DNA of 64,000 nucleotides. Origin: Apirhabdus apintestini. Lineage in GTDB: Bacteria; Pseudomonadota; Gammaproteobacteria; Enterobacterales; Enterobacteriaceae. This document shows, in pieces, positions 8,082 through 17,848 of the stretch (positions are counted from its first letter, which is position 1; every line of letters starts with the position of its first letter). The translations under genes were made by a program, and so were the position numbers. Below the pieces are notes generated by a model. It worked only from the letters and a program-made list of their open reading frames with translations. It made no database searches and was not told the origin of the DNA. Where the stretch lies: contig CP138906.1 of NCBI GenBank assembly GCA_033977085.1, positions 1,426,001 through 1,490,000 on the forward strand, in the 5' to 3' direction.

Positions 8082-9853
8082 ATGCGTACAGAATATTGCG
8101 GGCAGCTACGGTTGTCCCACGTGGGGCAGCAAGTGACGCTTTGCGGTTGGGTGAACCGCCGTCGCGATCTCGGGAGTCTCATTTTCATCGATATGCGCGA
8201 TCGTGAAGGGATTGTGCAGGTATTCTTCGATCCGGATCGGGAAGAGGCATTTCAACTGGCATCCGAGCTTGCGTAATGAGTTCTGTATTCAAATAACCGG
8301 CACGGTACGCGCGCGCGAGGGGCGTAACGTCAACGGCGATATGGCGACCGGCGAAGTAGAAGTGTTTGCCACTGAACTGACCATTATTAATCGTGCGGAA
8401 CCGCTGCCGCTGGACTCGAATCAGGTTAATACAGAAGAAGCGCGCCTCAAGTATCGTTATCTCGACCTGCGTCGCCCTGAAATGGCCCAGCGTTTGAAAA
8501 GCGCGCGCGTATTACCAGTTTCGTTCGTCGTTTTATGGATGACCACGGCTTCCTGGATATTGAAACGCCGATGCTGACCAAAGCGACGCCGGAGGGCGCT
8601 CGTGATTACCTGGTGCCAAGCCGGGTACATAAAGGTAAATTTTATGCCTTGCCGCAGTCTCCGCAGTTATTCAAACAATTGCTGATGATGTCCGGCTTCG
8701 ATCGCTATTACCAAATCGTGAAGTGTTTTCGCGATGAAGATTTGCGCGCCGACCGTCAGCCGGAATTTACCCAAATTGATGTGGAAACCTCTTTCCTGAC
8801 GGCGCCGCAGGTGCGCGCAGTGATGGAAAGCATGGTGCGTCAATTATGGCAGGAAATTAAAGGCGTAGATTTAGGCCCGTTCCCCGTCATGACCTTCGCC
8901 GAAGCAGAACGCCGCTACGGCTCTGATAAACCCGATTTGCGTAACCCGATGGAATTAGTCGATGTCGCCGATCTTCTGGCGCAGATTGAATTTAAGGTTT
9001 TCTCCGGGCCGGCTAACGACCCGAAGGGGCGCGTTGCCGCGCTGCGCGTGCCCGGCGGCGCTCAACTGAGTCGTAAGCAAATTGATGATTACGGCAAGTT
9101 CGTGGAAATCTACGGCGCGAAAGGGTTAGCGTATATTAAAGTCAATCAGCGCAGTGCGGGCATTGAAGGCATTACCAGCCCGGTGGCGAAGTTTTTAGAT
9201 GCAAATATCGTTGAAGCGATTCTGGTGCGCACTCAGGCAGAAGATGGCGATATTATATTCTTCGGCGCCGATAAAGCGCGCGTGGTTTCCGATGCGCTAG
9301 GCGCGCTGCGTTTGAAGCTCGGCAAGGAATTGCAACTGACCGATGAAAGCGCCTGGGCGCCGCTGTGGGTTGTCGATTTCCCCATGTTTGAAGAAGACGG
9401 CGAAGGCGGCCTGGCCGCAATGCACCATCCGTTCACCTCGCCGCGCGATATGACGGCGGCGGAGCTGCACGCCCAGCCAGAAACCGCCATTGCCAACGCT
9501 TACGATATGGTAATCAACGGTTATGAGGTGGGCGGTGGCTCCGTACGTATTCATAATACTGAGATGCAACAGACGGTATTCGCTATTCTCGGCATTAATG
9601 AACAAGAACAGCGTGAAAAATTTGGCTTTCTGTTAGATGCGCTGAAATTCGGCACGCCGCCGCACGCCGGTTTGGCCTTCGGCCTCGATCGGCTGGTAAT
9701 GCTATTAACCGGCACCGATAACATTCGTGACGTTATCGCGTTCCCGAAAACCACGGCGGCCGCCTGTCTGATGACTGAAGCGCCAAGCTTTGCAAACGAT
9801 GCGGCGCTGAAAGAGCTAAGTATCACCGTGGTGAAAAAGGCGAGAACGGCTGA
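8082..9853 (+). pseudogene. aspS: Aspartyl-tRNA synthetase, three apparent frameshifts
   Basis: Class II synthetase that charges tRNA-Asp, essential in bacteria. It begins MRTEYCGQLRLSHVGQQVTL (OB-fold anticodon domain). One extra T in GAGCTTGCG near 8271 shifts the frame before RNEFCIQITGTVRA; one missing base near 8505 shifts it again before FMDDHGFLDIETPM (motif 1 region). The core then runs unbroken through FRDEDLRADRQPEFTQID (motif 2) and HAGLAFGLDRLVMLL (motif 3). A third indel near 9842 removes the normal end (stop TGA at 9851-9853) and joins the frame to nudB. Everything between lesions is highly conserved, so I suspect sequence error or very recent damage. Confidence 0.85.
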
Positions 9854-9854
9854 T

Positions 9855-10337
9855 ATGCCTTATAAGCGCCCCGTTTCGGTATTGGTAGTTATTTATGCTC
9901 AGGATACCGGGCGGGTGCTGATGCTGCAGCGGCGCGATGATCCTGCTTTCTGGCAGTCGGTTACCGGCAGCCTGGAGGCAGGCGAAAGCCCGCGGCAAAC
10001 CGCGCTGCGTGAAGTCATGGAAGAGGTGGCTATCGATATTAACGGCGAGCACTTGCCGCTTATCGATTGCCAGCGCCGCGTGGATTTTGAAATCTTTGCG
10101 CATTTGCGCCATCGCTACGCGCCGGGAGTGCAGCGAAATACCGAATCCTGGTTTTTGCTGGCATTACCCCACGAGCGCCCGGTTACCCTTAGTGAACACC
10201 TGGCGTGGAGGTGGCTCGATGCCCGGGAAGCCGCAGCGCTTACCCGTTCATGGAGTAACCGGCAGGCGATAGAAGAATATGTGATTAATTGCGCCTGTAA
10301 TGGCGATTCTGGAGAGAAATATGGCAGGCCACAGTAA
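9855..10337 (+). CDS. nudB: Dihydroneopterin triphosphate diphosphatase (Nudix)
   Basis: NudB removes pyrophosphate from dihydroneopterin triphosphate, the committed step of folate synthesis. The start at 9855 (MPYKRPVSVLVVIYAQDTGR) matches the family start; upstream reading into aspS is due to the aspS indel. The Nudix box is visible as GSLEAGESPRQTALREVMEE (about residues 39-58; GX5EX7REUXEE pattern). The protein is 160 residues, about ten longer than usual, because it ends in CACNGDSGEKYGRPQ and overlaps the yebC start by 17 bases. The tail may reflect a small indel near 10290 or natural variation; the catalytic domain is intact. Confidence 0.85.
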   Translation: MPYKRPVSVLVVIYAQDTGRVLMLQRRDDPAFWQSVTGSLEAGESPRQTALREVMEEVAIDINGEHLPLIDCQRRVDFEIFAHLRHRYAPGVQRNTESWFLLALPHERPVTLSEHLAWRWLDAREAAALTRSWSNRQAIEEYVINCACNGDSGEKYGRPQ

Positions 10338-11070
10338 ATGGGCTAACACCAAACATCGTAAAGCGGCGCAGGATGCTAAGCGCGGCAAGATCTTTACCAA
10401 AATTATTCGTGAACTGGTGACCGCCGCGCGTTTGGGCGGCGGTGACATCGCGTCCAATCCCAGGCTGCGGGCAGCCGTAGATAAAGCGCTGTCTAACAAT
10501 ATGACGCGTGATACCCTTAATCGTGCGATTCAGCGCGGGGTGGGCGGTGATGACGATGCGAATATGGAAACCATCATCTATGAAGGCTACGGCCCTGGCG
10601 GTACGGCGGTGATGGTTGAGTGCCTGAGCGATAACCGTAATCGCACCGTTGCTGAAGTGCGCCATGCGTTTAGCAAATGCGGCGGCAATCTTGGCACAGA
10701 CGGCTCGGTCGCCTATCTGTTTAGTAAAAAAGGTGTGATCTCCTTTGCGCCAGGTGCTGCGGATGAAGATGCCGTAATGGAAGCGGCGCTGGAAGCCGGC
10801 GCGGAAGACGTTATCTCTTACGACGATGGTGCTATTGATGTTTACACCGCGTGGGAAGAGATGGGCGCGGTTAAAGACGCGCTGGACGCTGCGGGGCTGA
10901 AGGCCGAAGCGGCGGAAGTGGCGATGATCCCTTCAACCAAGGCGGACATGGATGCGGAAACTGCGCCTAAACTGCTGCGGCTGATTGATATGCTGGAAGA
11001 CTGCGATGATGTTCAGGAAGTTTACCACAACGGCGAAATCTCCGATGAGGTAGCGGCCACGCTGGAATAA
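10321..11070 (+). CDS. yebC: YebC family transcriptional regulator / translation factor
   Basis: A 249-residue cytoplasmic protein of the YebC/PmpR family, implicated in transcription control and in translation of difficult peptide motifs. The start MAGHSKWANTKHRKAAQDAK is the family hallmark. Following blocks are RGKIFTKIIRELVTAAR, NMETIIYEGYGPGGTA and AFSKCGGNLGTDGSVAYLFS, with acidic surface stretches in the third domain. Its start lies within the nudB tail and it is followed after 70 bases by ruvC, the usual yebC-ruvCAB neighbourhood. No lesion. Confidence 0.95.
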   Translation: MAGHSKWANTKHRKAAQDAKRGKIFTKIIRELVTAARLGGGDIASNPRLRAAVDKALSNNMTRDTLNRAIQRGVGGDDDANMETIIYEGYGPGGTAVMVECLSDNRNRTVAEVRHAFSKCGGNLGTDGSVAYLFSKKGVISFAPGAADEDAVMEAALEAGAEDVISYDDGAIDVYTAWEEMGAVKDALDAAGLKAEAAEVAMIPSTKADMDAETAPKLLRLIDMLEDCDDVQEVYHNGEISDEVAATLE

Positions 11071-11140
11071 TGGTGGCTGTCATCGTTATTAGCCGTAGTG
11101 AGGATATTTGCTTCGGCGCGAAACGGGGTCCGGAGAATAA

Positions 11141-11661
11141 ATGGCAATAATCCTTGGCATTGACCCCGGCTCCCGTATTACCGGTTATGGCGTGATTCGC
11201 CAGGAAGGGCGCCAGCTACAGTATCTGGGCAGCGGCTGCATTCGTACTCGGGTGGATGATTTACCTGCGCGGCTCAAGTTGATTTATGCAGGCGTTACGG
11301 AAATTATCACTCAGTTTCAGCCCGATTTCTTCGCCATAGAACAAGTGTTTATGGCGAAGAATGCGGATTCGGCGCTTAAACTGGGGCAGGCGCGAGGAGT
11401 GGCGATTGTCGCCGCCGTTAACGGCAGCCTGCCGGTATTCGAGTACGCAGCCCGGCAGGTGAAGCAGACCGTTGTTGGCACCGGTGCCGCGGAAAAAGCC
11501 AGGTCCAGCATATGGTGCGCAATCTGTTGCGATTACCGTCTAATCCGCAGGCAGATGCCGCAGATGCGCTGGCGATTGCGATTACACACTGTCACCTCAG
11601 CCAGAACGTTGTGCAACTGGGGGCAGGGCGTTTGAATCTGGCGCGCGGCAGGTTACGATAA
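11141..11661 (+). pseudogene. ruvC: Holliday-junction resolvase RuvC, one frameshift
   Basis: RuvC cuts Holliday junctions during recombination repair. The frame MAIILGIDPGSRITGYGVIR includes the first catalytic Asp (DPGS), and FFAIEQVFMAKNADSALKLG carries the conserved Glu. A missing C in GCC(C)AGG near 11500 breaks the frame after TGAAEKA. In the corrected frame it continues QVQHMVRNLLRLPSNPQADA, whose Asp residues complete the active site (ADALAIAITHCH), and ends at TAA 11659-11661. With one base added the protein would be the normal 173 residues. ruvA and ruvB downstream are intact. Confidence 0.9.
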
Positions 11662-11662
11662 G

Positions 11663-11692
11663 AAAAGGCTGGATATGCGTCCAGCCTTTTTA
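11663..11692 (+). terminator. Rho-independent terminator after ruvC
   Basis: Perfect stem AAAAGGCTGG / CCAGCCTTTT with an eight-base loop, immediately after the ruvC stop and ending in a T run. It separates yebC-ruvC from ruvAB. Confidence 0.9.
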
Positions 11693-11762
11693 TATGATAA
11701 GCGCTGGCATTAGCCGTATTACCGGGGAAGCCCGTCGAAATGTACTGACGCAGGAGCAAAAC

Positions 11763-12374
11763 GTGATTGGTAGACTCAGGGGCATTGTCCTGGAAAAACA
11801 GCCGCCGTTAGTGTTACTGGAGGCGGGCGGTGTAGGATATGAAGTCCATATGCCTATGACCTGCTTTTATGAATTGCCGGATGTCGGTAGCGAAGCGGTG
11901 GTATTCACGCATTTTGTTGTGCGTGAAGATGCGCAATTACTGTTTGGCTTTAATAATAAGCAAGAGCGCACGCTGTTCCGTGAATTAATAAAAGTGAACG
12001 GCGTAGGGCCAAAGCTTGCGCTGGCGATACTGTCTGGCATGTCCGCCCAGCAGTTTGTGAATGCGGTGGAGCGGGAAGAGCCGGCATCGCTGGTTAAATT
12101 ACCGGGCATCGGTAAGAAAACCGCAGAGCGTTTAGTTGTCGAGATGAAGGATCGCTTCAAAGGTATGCACGGTGACTTGTTCACGCCGGCCGCGGACCTC
12201 ACGCTTAGCGCCCCGGCAAGCCCGGTGAAAGATGACGCTGAAGCAGAAGCCGTTGCGGCGCTGGTGGCATTAGGCTATAAGCCACAGGAAGCCAGCCGTA
12301 TGATAAGTAAAGTCGCCCGCGGTGACGCCGATAGTGAAACGATGATTCGCGATGCCCTACGCGCAGCGCTATGA
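11763..12374 (+). CDS. ruvA: Holliday-junction DNA helicase subunit RuvA
   Basis: RuvA binds four-way junctions as a tetramer and loads RuvB. The GTG at 11763 (VIGRLRGIVLEKQPPLVLLE) is chosen over the upstream ATG at 11694 because it gives 203 residues, the family length, and the conserved start. Domain I is followed by two helix-hairpin-helix motifs, VNGVGPKLALAIL (near 75-88) and LPGIGKKTAERL (near 110-121), and the C-terminal RuvB-contacting domain ending IRDALRAAL. It lies eight bases before ruvB. No lesion. Confidence 0.95.
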   Translation: MIGRLRGIVLEKQPPLVLLEAGGVGYEVHMPMTCFYELPDVGSEAVVFTHFVVREDAQLLFGFNNKQERTLFRELIKVNGVGPKLALAILSGMSAQQFVNAVEREEPASLVKLPGIGKKTAERLVVEMKDRFKGMHGDLFTPAADLTLSAPASPVKDDAEAEAVAALVALGYKPQEASRMISKVARGDADSETMIRDALRAAL

Positions 12375-12382
12375 GGTAAACA

Positions 12383-13390
12383 ATGATTGAAGCCGACCGC
12401 CTGGTCTCTCCGGACATTAGCGTGCAGGAAGATGTGGCTGACCGTGCAATACGCCCGAAACTACTGTCTGAATATGTGGGGCAGCCGCAGGTGCGTTCAC
12501 AGATGGAAATCTTTATCCAGGCGGCAAAACTGCGCGGCGATGCGCTCGATCATTTATTGATTTTTGGCCCTCCTGGTTTGGGTAAAACAACGCTTGCGAA
12601 TATTGTCGCTAATGAAATGGGCGTTAATTTGCGCACAACGTCCGGGCCGGTGCTGGAAAAGGCGGGTGATTTGGCTGCAATGCTTACCAATCTTGAACCG
12701 CACGATGTTTTATTCATTGACGAAATTCACCGCCTTTCGCCCGTTGTGGAAGAGGTTTTATATCCGGCGATGGAAGACTATCAGTTGGATATCATGATAG
12801 GTGAGGGGCCAGCGGCCCGATCTATCAAGATAGATTTGCCTCCTTTTACGCTGGTCGGTGCTACTACCCGGGCAGGTTCTTTGACGTCTCCACTGCGCGA
12901 CCGCTTTGGCATTGTGCAGCGGCTGGAGTTTTATCAGGTCGCGGATTTGCATCATATCGTGCAGCGCAGCGCGGGCTGCCTGGGGCTGGATATGGATGAT
13001 GAAGGCGCCCTCGAAGTGGCGCGTCGCGCGCGGGGAACGCCGCGTATTGCGAACCGCCTGTTGCGGCGCGTGCGAGATTTTGCCGAGGTGCGACATAATG
13101 GCGCGATTAACGGTGACATTGCCGCGCAGGCCCTGGATATGCTTAACGTTGACGCGGAGGGTTTCGATTATATGGACCGTAAACTTTTGCTGGCAGTATT
13201 GGATAAGTTTATGGGCGGGCCGGTTGGGTTAGATAATCTGGCAGCCGCTATTGGCGAAGAGCGTGAGACTATTGAGGACGTTCTGGAACCTTATTTAATC
13301 CAACAAGGTTTTTTACAGCGCACACCGCGCGGGCGCATGGCGACGCCTCGCGCCTGGACACACTTCGGCATAGTTCCGCCTTCGGCCTGA
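12383..13390 (+). CDS. ruvB: Holliday-junction branch-migration ATPase RuvB
   Basis: AAA+ motor that drives branch migration with RuvA. 335 residues, full length. Walker A GPPGLGKTT at residues 62-70, Walker B LFIDEIH at about 110-116, sensor 1 GATTRAG and the arginine finger in SPLRDRFG, then the winged-helix domain with RTPRGRMATPRAW near the end. The ATG follows GAGGTAAACA. Intact together with ruvA, so branch migration should work even if RuvC is truly lost. Confidence 0.97.
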   Translation: MIEADRLVSPDISVQEDVADRAIRPKLLSEYVGQPQVRSQMEIFIQAAKLRGDALDHLLIFGPPGLGKTTLANIVANEMGVNLRTTSGPVLEKAGDLAAMLTNLEPHDVLFIDEIHRLSPVVEEVLYPAMEDYQLDIMIGEGPAARSIKIDLPPFTLVGATTRAGSLTSPLRDRFGIVQRLEFYQVADLHHIVQRSAGCLGLDMDDEGALEVARRARGTPRIANRLLRRVRDFAEVRHNGAINGDIAAQALDMLNVDAEGFDYMDRKLLLAVLDKFMGGPVGLDNLAAAIGEERETIEDVLEPYLIQQGFLQRTPRGRMATPRAWTHFGIVPPSA

Positions 13391-13859
13391 TTTAAGCGAA
13401 GTGCGCAAAAGCGAAAAGCCCATATAGCAAACTCCTGGCTATCAGCGATGAAACCCTTCCAACGTTCACGACTTTAGTGACGGACAGTAAGATTAATGAG
13501 TTAGCATTCGCGCGTTGAGCCCGATAGGTCACCGCTATTTTTATTTTCGCTAGTACGCTGCTGCCCCGTAAGCGGTGAGAAGTGGCTGTTGTTATCTGCC
13601 GGGTTAGTAAATGCGATTTGCCGGCAGGATATGCTGTCGAAAATGATACTTTGGTGGCCGGCTGAGCCGCTCTTTGCGATAGATCTGACGCCAGATATAC
13701 TCACGGCGACGCCGTCGCCGCATACATGTACATCCTTAGGGGCCATTCCATTTAATTAACGTCAGAATACGTAATAAATACACCTGAAATAGCCCTAAAG
13801 CTGCTGCTCCGCTCGGCCTATGCTGTTTGCAAGGCTGAGCAGAGAATAAATGATGTCCT
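13391..13859. other. Intergenic region between convergent ruvB and znuB
   Basis: No recognisable gene. An 81-codon minus-strand frame at 13501-13746 has no family signature and no convincing ribosome-binding site. I see no clear intrinsic terminator for either flanking gene. Confidence 0.5.
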
Positions 13860-14643
13860 TCAGATTTTTTGAGGGCGAATGAGGCTAATAATAAAAAGCA
13901 GCGCGGCAACCAGAACGACAGATGGCCCTGCCGGTGTGTCCCATTGCGCAGAAAATGCCAACCCCCGTGACCGCGAGCATGCCAATAATTACAGCATTGC
14001 CTGCCATTTGTTCCGGCGTGCGAGCAAAGCGGCGCGCGGCGGCAGCGGGAATAATCAACAAGGAGGTAATAATTAACGCCCCAACAAACTTCATGGCGAC
14101 GCCAATAGTTAGTGCGGTGACCAGCATTAAAAGCAATTTTACTCGCTGCAATTTTACCCCGTCGACAAAGGCCAGTTCGGGGCTGATGGTCATTGACAGA
14201 AGGTTACGCCACTGCCAGATAAGAATGCCAACCACCGCCGTGACGCCAATAGCAATAGCGATAAGATCGTCCGGGGTAACAGCCAGCAAATCACCGAATA
14301 AATAAGCCATCAAATCAATACGAATATTGGCCATTAGACTGACCACGACTAACCCTAGCGAAAGTGCGCTGTGCGCCATAATGCCGAGAAGTGTATCGAT
14401 GGCGAGGTGCGGCCGCTTTTCCAGCCAGACCAGCCCTAACGCCAGTAACAGAGTTACAATAATCACTGCCCAAAATGGATTCACGTCGAGCATAAGGCCG
14501 AATGCGACGCCAAGGAGCGAGGCGTGAGCCAGAGTGTCGCCGAAATAAGACATGCGACGCCAGACGACAAAAGCACCCAGCGGGCCGGCTGCGCAGGCGA
14601 TCAGGATTCCGGCCAGCCAGCCGGAAAGCAGTAGTTCAATCAT
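13860..14643 (-). pseudogene. znuB: Zinc ABC transporter permease ZnuB, C-terminal frameshift
   Basis: Inner-membrane permease of the high-affinity zinc importer. The frame MIELLLSGWLAGILIACAAG gives about eight hydrophobic segments with the conserved GDTLAHASLLGVAFG near residues 35-49 and FVGALIITSLLIIPAA. The frame breaks in the G run at 13962-13966 (minus strand ACGGGGG). In the corrected frame the last membrane segment reads SVVLVAALLFIISLIRP, with a stop at 13860-13862. The ATG overlaps the znuC stop by eight bases, so translation was coupled. Confidence 0.9.
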
Positions 14644-15393
14644 GGCTGTTCGCCTCTTTACGAAAAATTATTTTTCCTTGTAAATCATGGCGATGATTAT
14701 GATGATGCCGATAGAGTCCGATTTGTTCCGCTCCGCGTTGCCCAAACATCTCAATAAATTGCGGATGCGTTGAGACCACTTCCGGCGCGCCGCTGCAACA
14801 AATATGGTGATTCAGGCACATGACTTCGTCTGTTTTAGCCATCACCAAATGTAAATCGTGTGAAATCATAAGCACCGCACATCCCAGCTCCTGGCGTAAA
14901 GCATTAATCAGGTCGTATAACGCAAGCTGTCCGGTTACATCAACTCCCTGAGTAGGCTCATCCAGTACCAGCAACTGCGGCGCGTTGAGCAGCGCGCGGG
15001 CCAGTAATACGCGTTGATTTTCACCACCGGAAAGTTTTTGCATGGGAGCGCCGAGTAGATGCTCTGCGTGTACCCGTCGCAGCGCTGGTAAAATATCTGT
15101 GCGTTTTACGCCCGGTCGAAGTCGCATAAAGCGCTCTACGGTCAAGGGAAGCGTTGCATCTAAATAGAGTTTTTGTGGCACGTAGCCGATGCGTAAATTT
15201 CCGCTGCGGTGAATGCTTCCTTTATCGGGTGCAATTAACCCTAATACTACCCGTACCAGCGTTGATTTCCTGCGCCATTTGGACCCAGTAGCGTCAATAT
15301 TTTGCCCGGAGTCAGGGTAAGAGAAATATTCGACAATACGCTGCGGGTACCAAAAGAGACCGAAATGTTTTCCAGTGTGACCAGATTTTTCAT
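14636..15393 (-). pseudogene. znuC: Zinc ABC transporter ATPase ZnuC, frameshift in Walker A
   Basis: ATP-binding subunit of ZnuABC. It opens MKNLVTLENISVSFGTRSVL and reaches LLGPNGAG, where one A is missing from GGAAAATCA near 15266, exactly at the Walker A lysine codon (GAGKST). The rest is intact in the other frame: RIGYVPQKLYLDATLPLTVE, signature LSGGENQRVLLARALL, Walker B LLVLDEPTQGVD and the switch histidine in VLMISHDLHLVM. A His-rich tail YRHHHNHRHDLQG may bind zinc. One added base restores 252 residues. Confidence 0.9.
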
Positions 15394-15420
15394 AATAAAT
15401 TTCTGATTGCAGAACGTAGC

Positions 15421-15442
15421 GAATGTTATAATATCACATTTC
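15421..15442. promoter_or_regulatory. Zur operator between znuC and znuA
   Basis: GAATGTTATAATATCACATTTC is a near-perfect match to the enterobacterial Zur box (a palindrome built on GTTATAnTATAAC). It sits 28 bases upstream of znuC and 30 bases upstream of znuA, so zinc-bound Zur would repress both. Established knowledge places the znuABC Zur site at this position. Confidence 0.85.
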
Positions 15443-15471
15443 TTCGAACCACTACGATGGATGGTTGCATT

Positions 15472-16402
15472 ATGTTACATAAAAATACGCTTCTTTGCGC
15501 TGGTATTCTGACGGCGTTTGGGGAGGTTTTTGCGTTACGGCTCAGGCAGACGTTGTTACCTCAATAAAGCCTTTAGGTTTCATCGCTGCGGCAATTGCCG
15601 ATGGCGTCACCGACACCCAAGTGTTACTGCCGGATGGCGCTTCAGAACATGACTATGCGCTGCGACCGTCGGATATAAAACGCTTGCAAAACGCGGAGTT
15701 AGTGGTATGGGTTGGGCCGGAAATGGAAGCATTCATGCAAAAACCCGTCGCCCGACTTGAAGGCAAAAAAACATTGGCTATCTCAATGCTAAATGATGTT
15801 CATCCTCTACTCATGAAAGGCGATACGCATCATGAGAGTATCCCGAACGCCGATAAAAAAATGACGAACACCACCACCACGGTGAGTATAACCTGCATAT
15901 TTGGCTCTCCCCAGAGATAGCAAGGCTTGCAGCGGTTGCAATCCATGAAAAATTAGTGGAACTTATGCCGAAAAGTAAGACCAAACTGGATGCAAATCTG
16001 CTGCACTTTGAGACAGAATTAGCGCAAACGGATAAACATGTCGCCAGTGTGCTGTCACCGCTTAAGGGGAAGGGGTATTACGTTTTTCATGATGCCTATG
16101 GATATTACGAAAAACAGTATGGTTTAACGCCGCTCGGTCATTTTACCGTTAACCCTGAAATCCAGCCTGGCGCGCAGCGTTTACATGAAATTAGAACACA
16201 GTTGGTTGAGCATAAAGCGCAATGCGTTTTTGCTGAGCCACAATTCAGGCCGGCGGTCATTGAAGCAGTGGCCAGAGGAACACAGGTACGCATGGGTACG
16301 CTGGATCCTCTAGGGACGACCATCCCGGTAGGCAAGAGCGGCTATATGCAGTTCTTGACCCATCTAGCAGGGCAATATGCCGACTGCCTGAAAGGAGATT
16401 AA
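15472..16402 (+). pseudogene. znuA: Zinc-binding periplasmic protein ZnuA, two frameshifts
   Basis: Periplasmic zinc receptor for ZnuBC. MLHKNTLLCAGILTAFG is the signal peptide start; a base is missing near 15520, after which the frame reads VTAQADVVTSIKPLGFIAAA. The metal site region GASEHDYALRPSD follows. A second break lies in the A run at 15857-15863, just before the His-rich loop, which in the corrected frame reads DEHHHHGEYNLHIWLSPE. The C-terminal half (KGYYVFHDAYGYYEKQYGL, TLDPLGT) is intact to the stop at 16402. All three znu genes carry lesions. Confidence 0.9.
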
Positions 16403-16417
16403 TGAGGAAGTGAATAC

Positions 16418-17737
16418 GTGCAACAGATAGCCCGCTCTGTCGCTCTGGCATTTAATAATTTGCCTCGACCCCACCGCGTGATGCTAGGGTCGCTTACCGT
16501 TCTTACCCTGGCAGTCGCCGTATGGCGACCCTACGTTTATCACCCTGAAGCTTCGCCGATTGTGAAGAGTATTGAGCTTGGGAAAAATGATATGCGTTCC
16601 TTGCTTCCTGAGGCCAGTGAGCCAATCGATCAGGGTGTTCAGGAAGACGAAGCGATTCCCCAGGACGAACTTGATGATAAAGTTGCTCCTGACACTGGCC
16701 TACACGAATATATCGTGTCCACTGGCGATACGCTTAGCAGTATCCTGAATCAGTATGGTATCGATATGGGCGAAATTGGGCTGCTTGCCCAGGTCGACAG
16801 GGATTTGCGTAACCTAAAAATAGGGCAACAGCTCTCCTGGACGCTGACTAATGATGGCGATTTAAAAAGCCTGACCTGGGAAATGTCTCGCCGTGAAACC
16901 CGCTCCTATGTTCGTGCGGGAGATACTTTTCGGATGACGCGGGAAACGCAGCAGGGTGACTGGGTGAATAGCCTGATTAAAGGCACTGTCGGCGGAAGTT
17001 TTGTTTCCAGCGCTCGCGACGTTGGCCTGACGCGTACAGAAATTAACGCGGTAATTAAAGCTATGCAGTGGCAAATGGATTTCCGCAAACTTAAAAAAGG
17101 CGATGAATTTGCGGTACTGATGTCCCGCGAAATGTTGGATGGCAAGCGCGAGCAAAGCCAGTTACTGGGTGTACGTATTCGTGCCAGTGGCAAAAATTAC
17201 TATGGAATACGCGCCGAAGATGGTAAATTTTACGATCGCAGTGGCTCCGGGCTGGCAAAAGGCTTTTTACGTTTTCCAACCCAGCGTCAGTTTCGGGTAT
17301 CGTCAAACTTTAACCCGCGCCGGCAGAATCCAGTTACAGGGCGTATCGCGCCGCATCGCGGCGTAGATTTTGCCATGCCTCAGGGAACGCCTGTTATGGC
17401 GGTGGGCGATGGCGAGGTTGTTATCGCTAAACGTAGCGGTGCAGCGGGATATTACATTGCAATCCGCCACGGACGTTCTTATACAACGCGCTATATGCAT
17501 TTGAAAAAACTGTTAGTTAAGCCGGGGCAGAAAGTGAAACGGGGTGAACGTATTGCGCTTTCCGGCAATACAGGGCGCTCTACCGGCCCGCATTTGCATT
17601 ATGAAGTGTGGATTAACCAGCAGGCGGTAAACCCATTAACAGCCAAACTTCCGCGTTCTGAAGGCTTAGCCGGTAAAGATCGCCGTGAATATCTGGCTCA
17701 GGTGAAGGACGTTATGCCGCAGCTGCGTTTGGACTAA
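16418..17737 (+). CDS. mepM: Murein DD-endopeptidase MepM
   Basis: Cleaves D-Ala-meso-DAP cross-links in peptidoglycan to allow insertion of new strands. 439 residues, full length. A membrane anchor lies near residues 22-40 (MLGSLTVLTLAVAVW), a LysM domain near 95-140 (YIVSTGDTLSSILNQYGID), a central Csd3-like domain, and the M23 peptidase domain near 300-405 with zinc ligands in HRGVDFAMP (His about 312, Asp about 316) and HLHYEVW (about 394). It starts 15 bases after znuA and ends at a strong terminator. No lesion, consistent with a needed growth enzyme. Confidence 0.96.
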   Translation: MQQIARSVALAFNNLPRPHRVMLGSLTVLTLAVAVWRPYVYHPEASPIVKSIELGKNDMRSLLPEASEPIDQGVQEDEAIPQDELDDKVAPDTGLHEYIVSTGDTLSSILNQYGIDMGEIGLLAQVDRDLRNLKIGQQLSWTLTNDGDLKSLTWEMSRRETRSYVRAGDTFRMTRETQQGDWVNSLIKGTVGGSFVSSARDVGLTRTEINAVIKAMQWQMDFRKLKKGDEFAVLMSREMLDGKREQSQLLGVRIRASGKNYYGIRAEDGKFYDRSGSGLAKGFLRFPTQRQFRVSSNFNPRRQNPVTGRIAPHRGVDFAMPQGTPVMAVGDGEVVIAKRSGAAGYYIAIRHGRSYTTRYMHLKKLLVKPGQKVKRGERIALSGNTGRSTGPHLHYEVWINQQAVNPLTAKLPRSEGLAGKDRREYLAQVKDVMPQLRLD

Positions 17738-17750
17738 CCTTTGATAAATG

Positions 17751-17780
17751 AAAAGCCGGTCTTCAAGGCCGGCTTTTCTT
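17751..17780 (+). terminator. Rho-independent terminator after mepM
   Basis: AAAAGCCGG paired with CCGGCTTTT around a short loop, then TCTTTTCTT. It lies 14 bases after the mepM stop. Confidence 0.9.
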
Positions 17781-17848
17781 TTCTTAGATTGGGTAAACGC
17801 TAAAATAATAACGAAGAAGTAATAACCTTTGGCGGTGGCTTATACTGC

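Noticed and set aside
8535..10337. A 600-codon AspRS-Nudix fusion protein
   Set aside because: The join arises from a single missing base just before the normal aspS stop; nudB has its own start two bases after that stop and the usual gene order.
11694..11762. N-terminal extension of RuvA from ATG 11694
   Set aside because: The extra 23 residues are not conserved and begin right at the ruvC terminator; GTG 11763 gives the family length.
13501..13746. 81-codon minus-strand frame between ruvB and znuB
   Set aside because: No family resemblance, no ribosome-binding site, and composition unlike the neighbouring genes.
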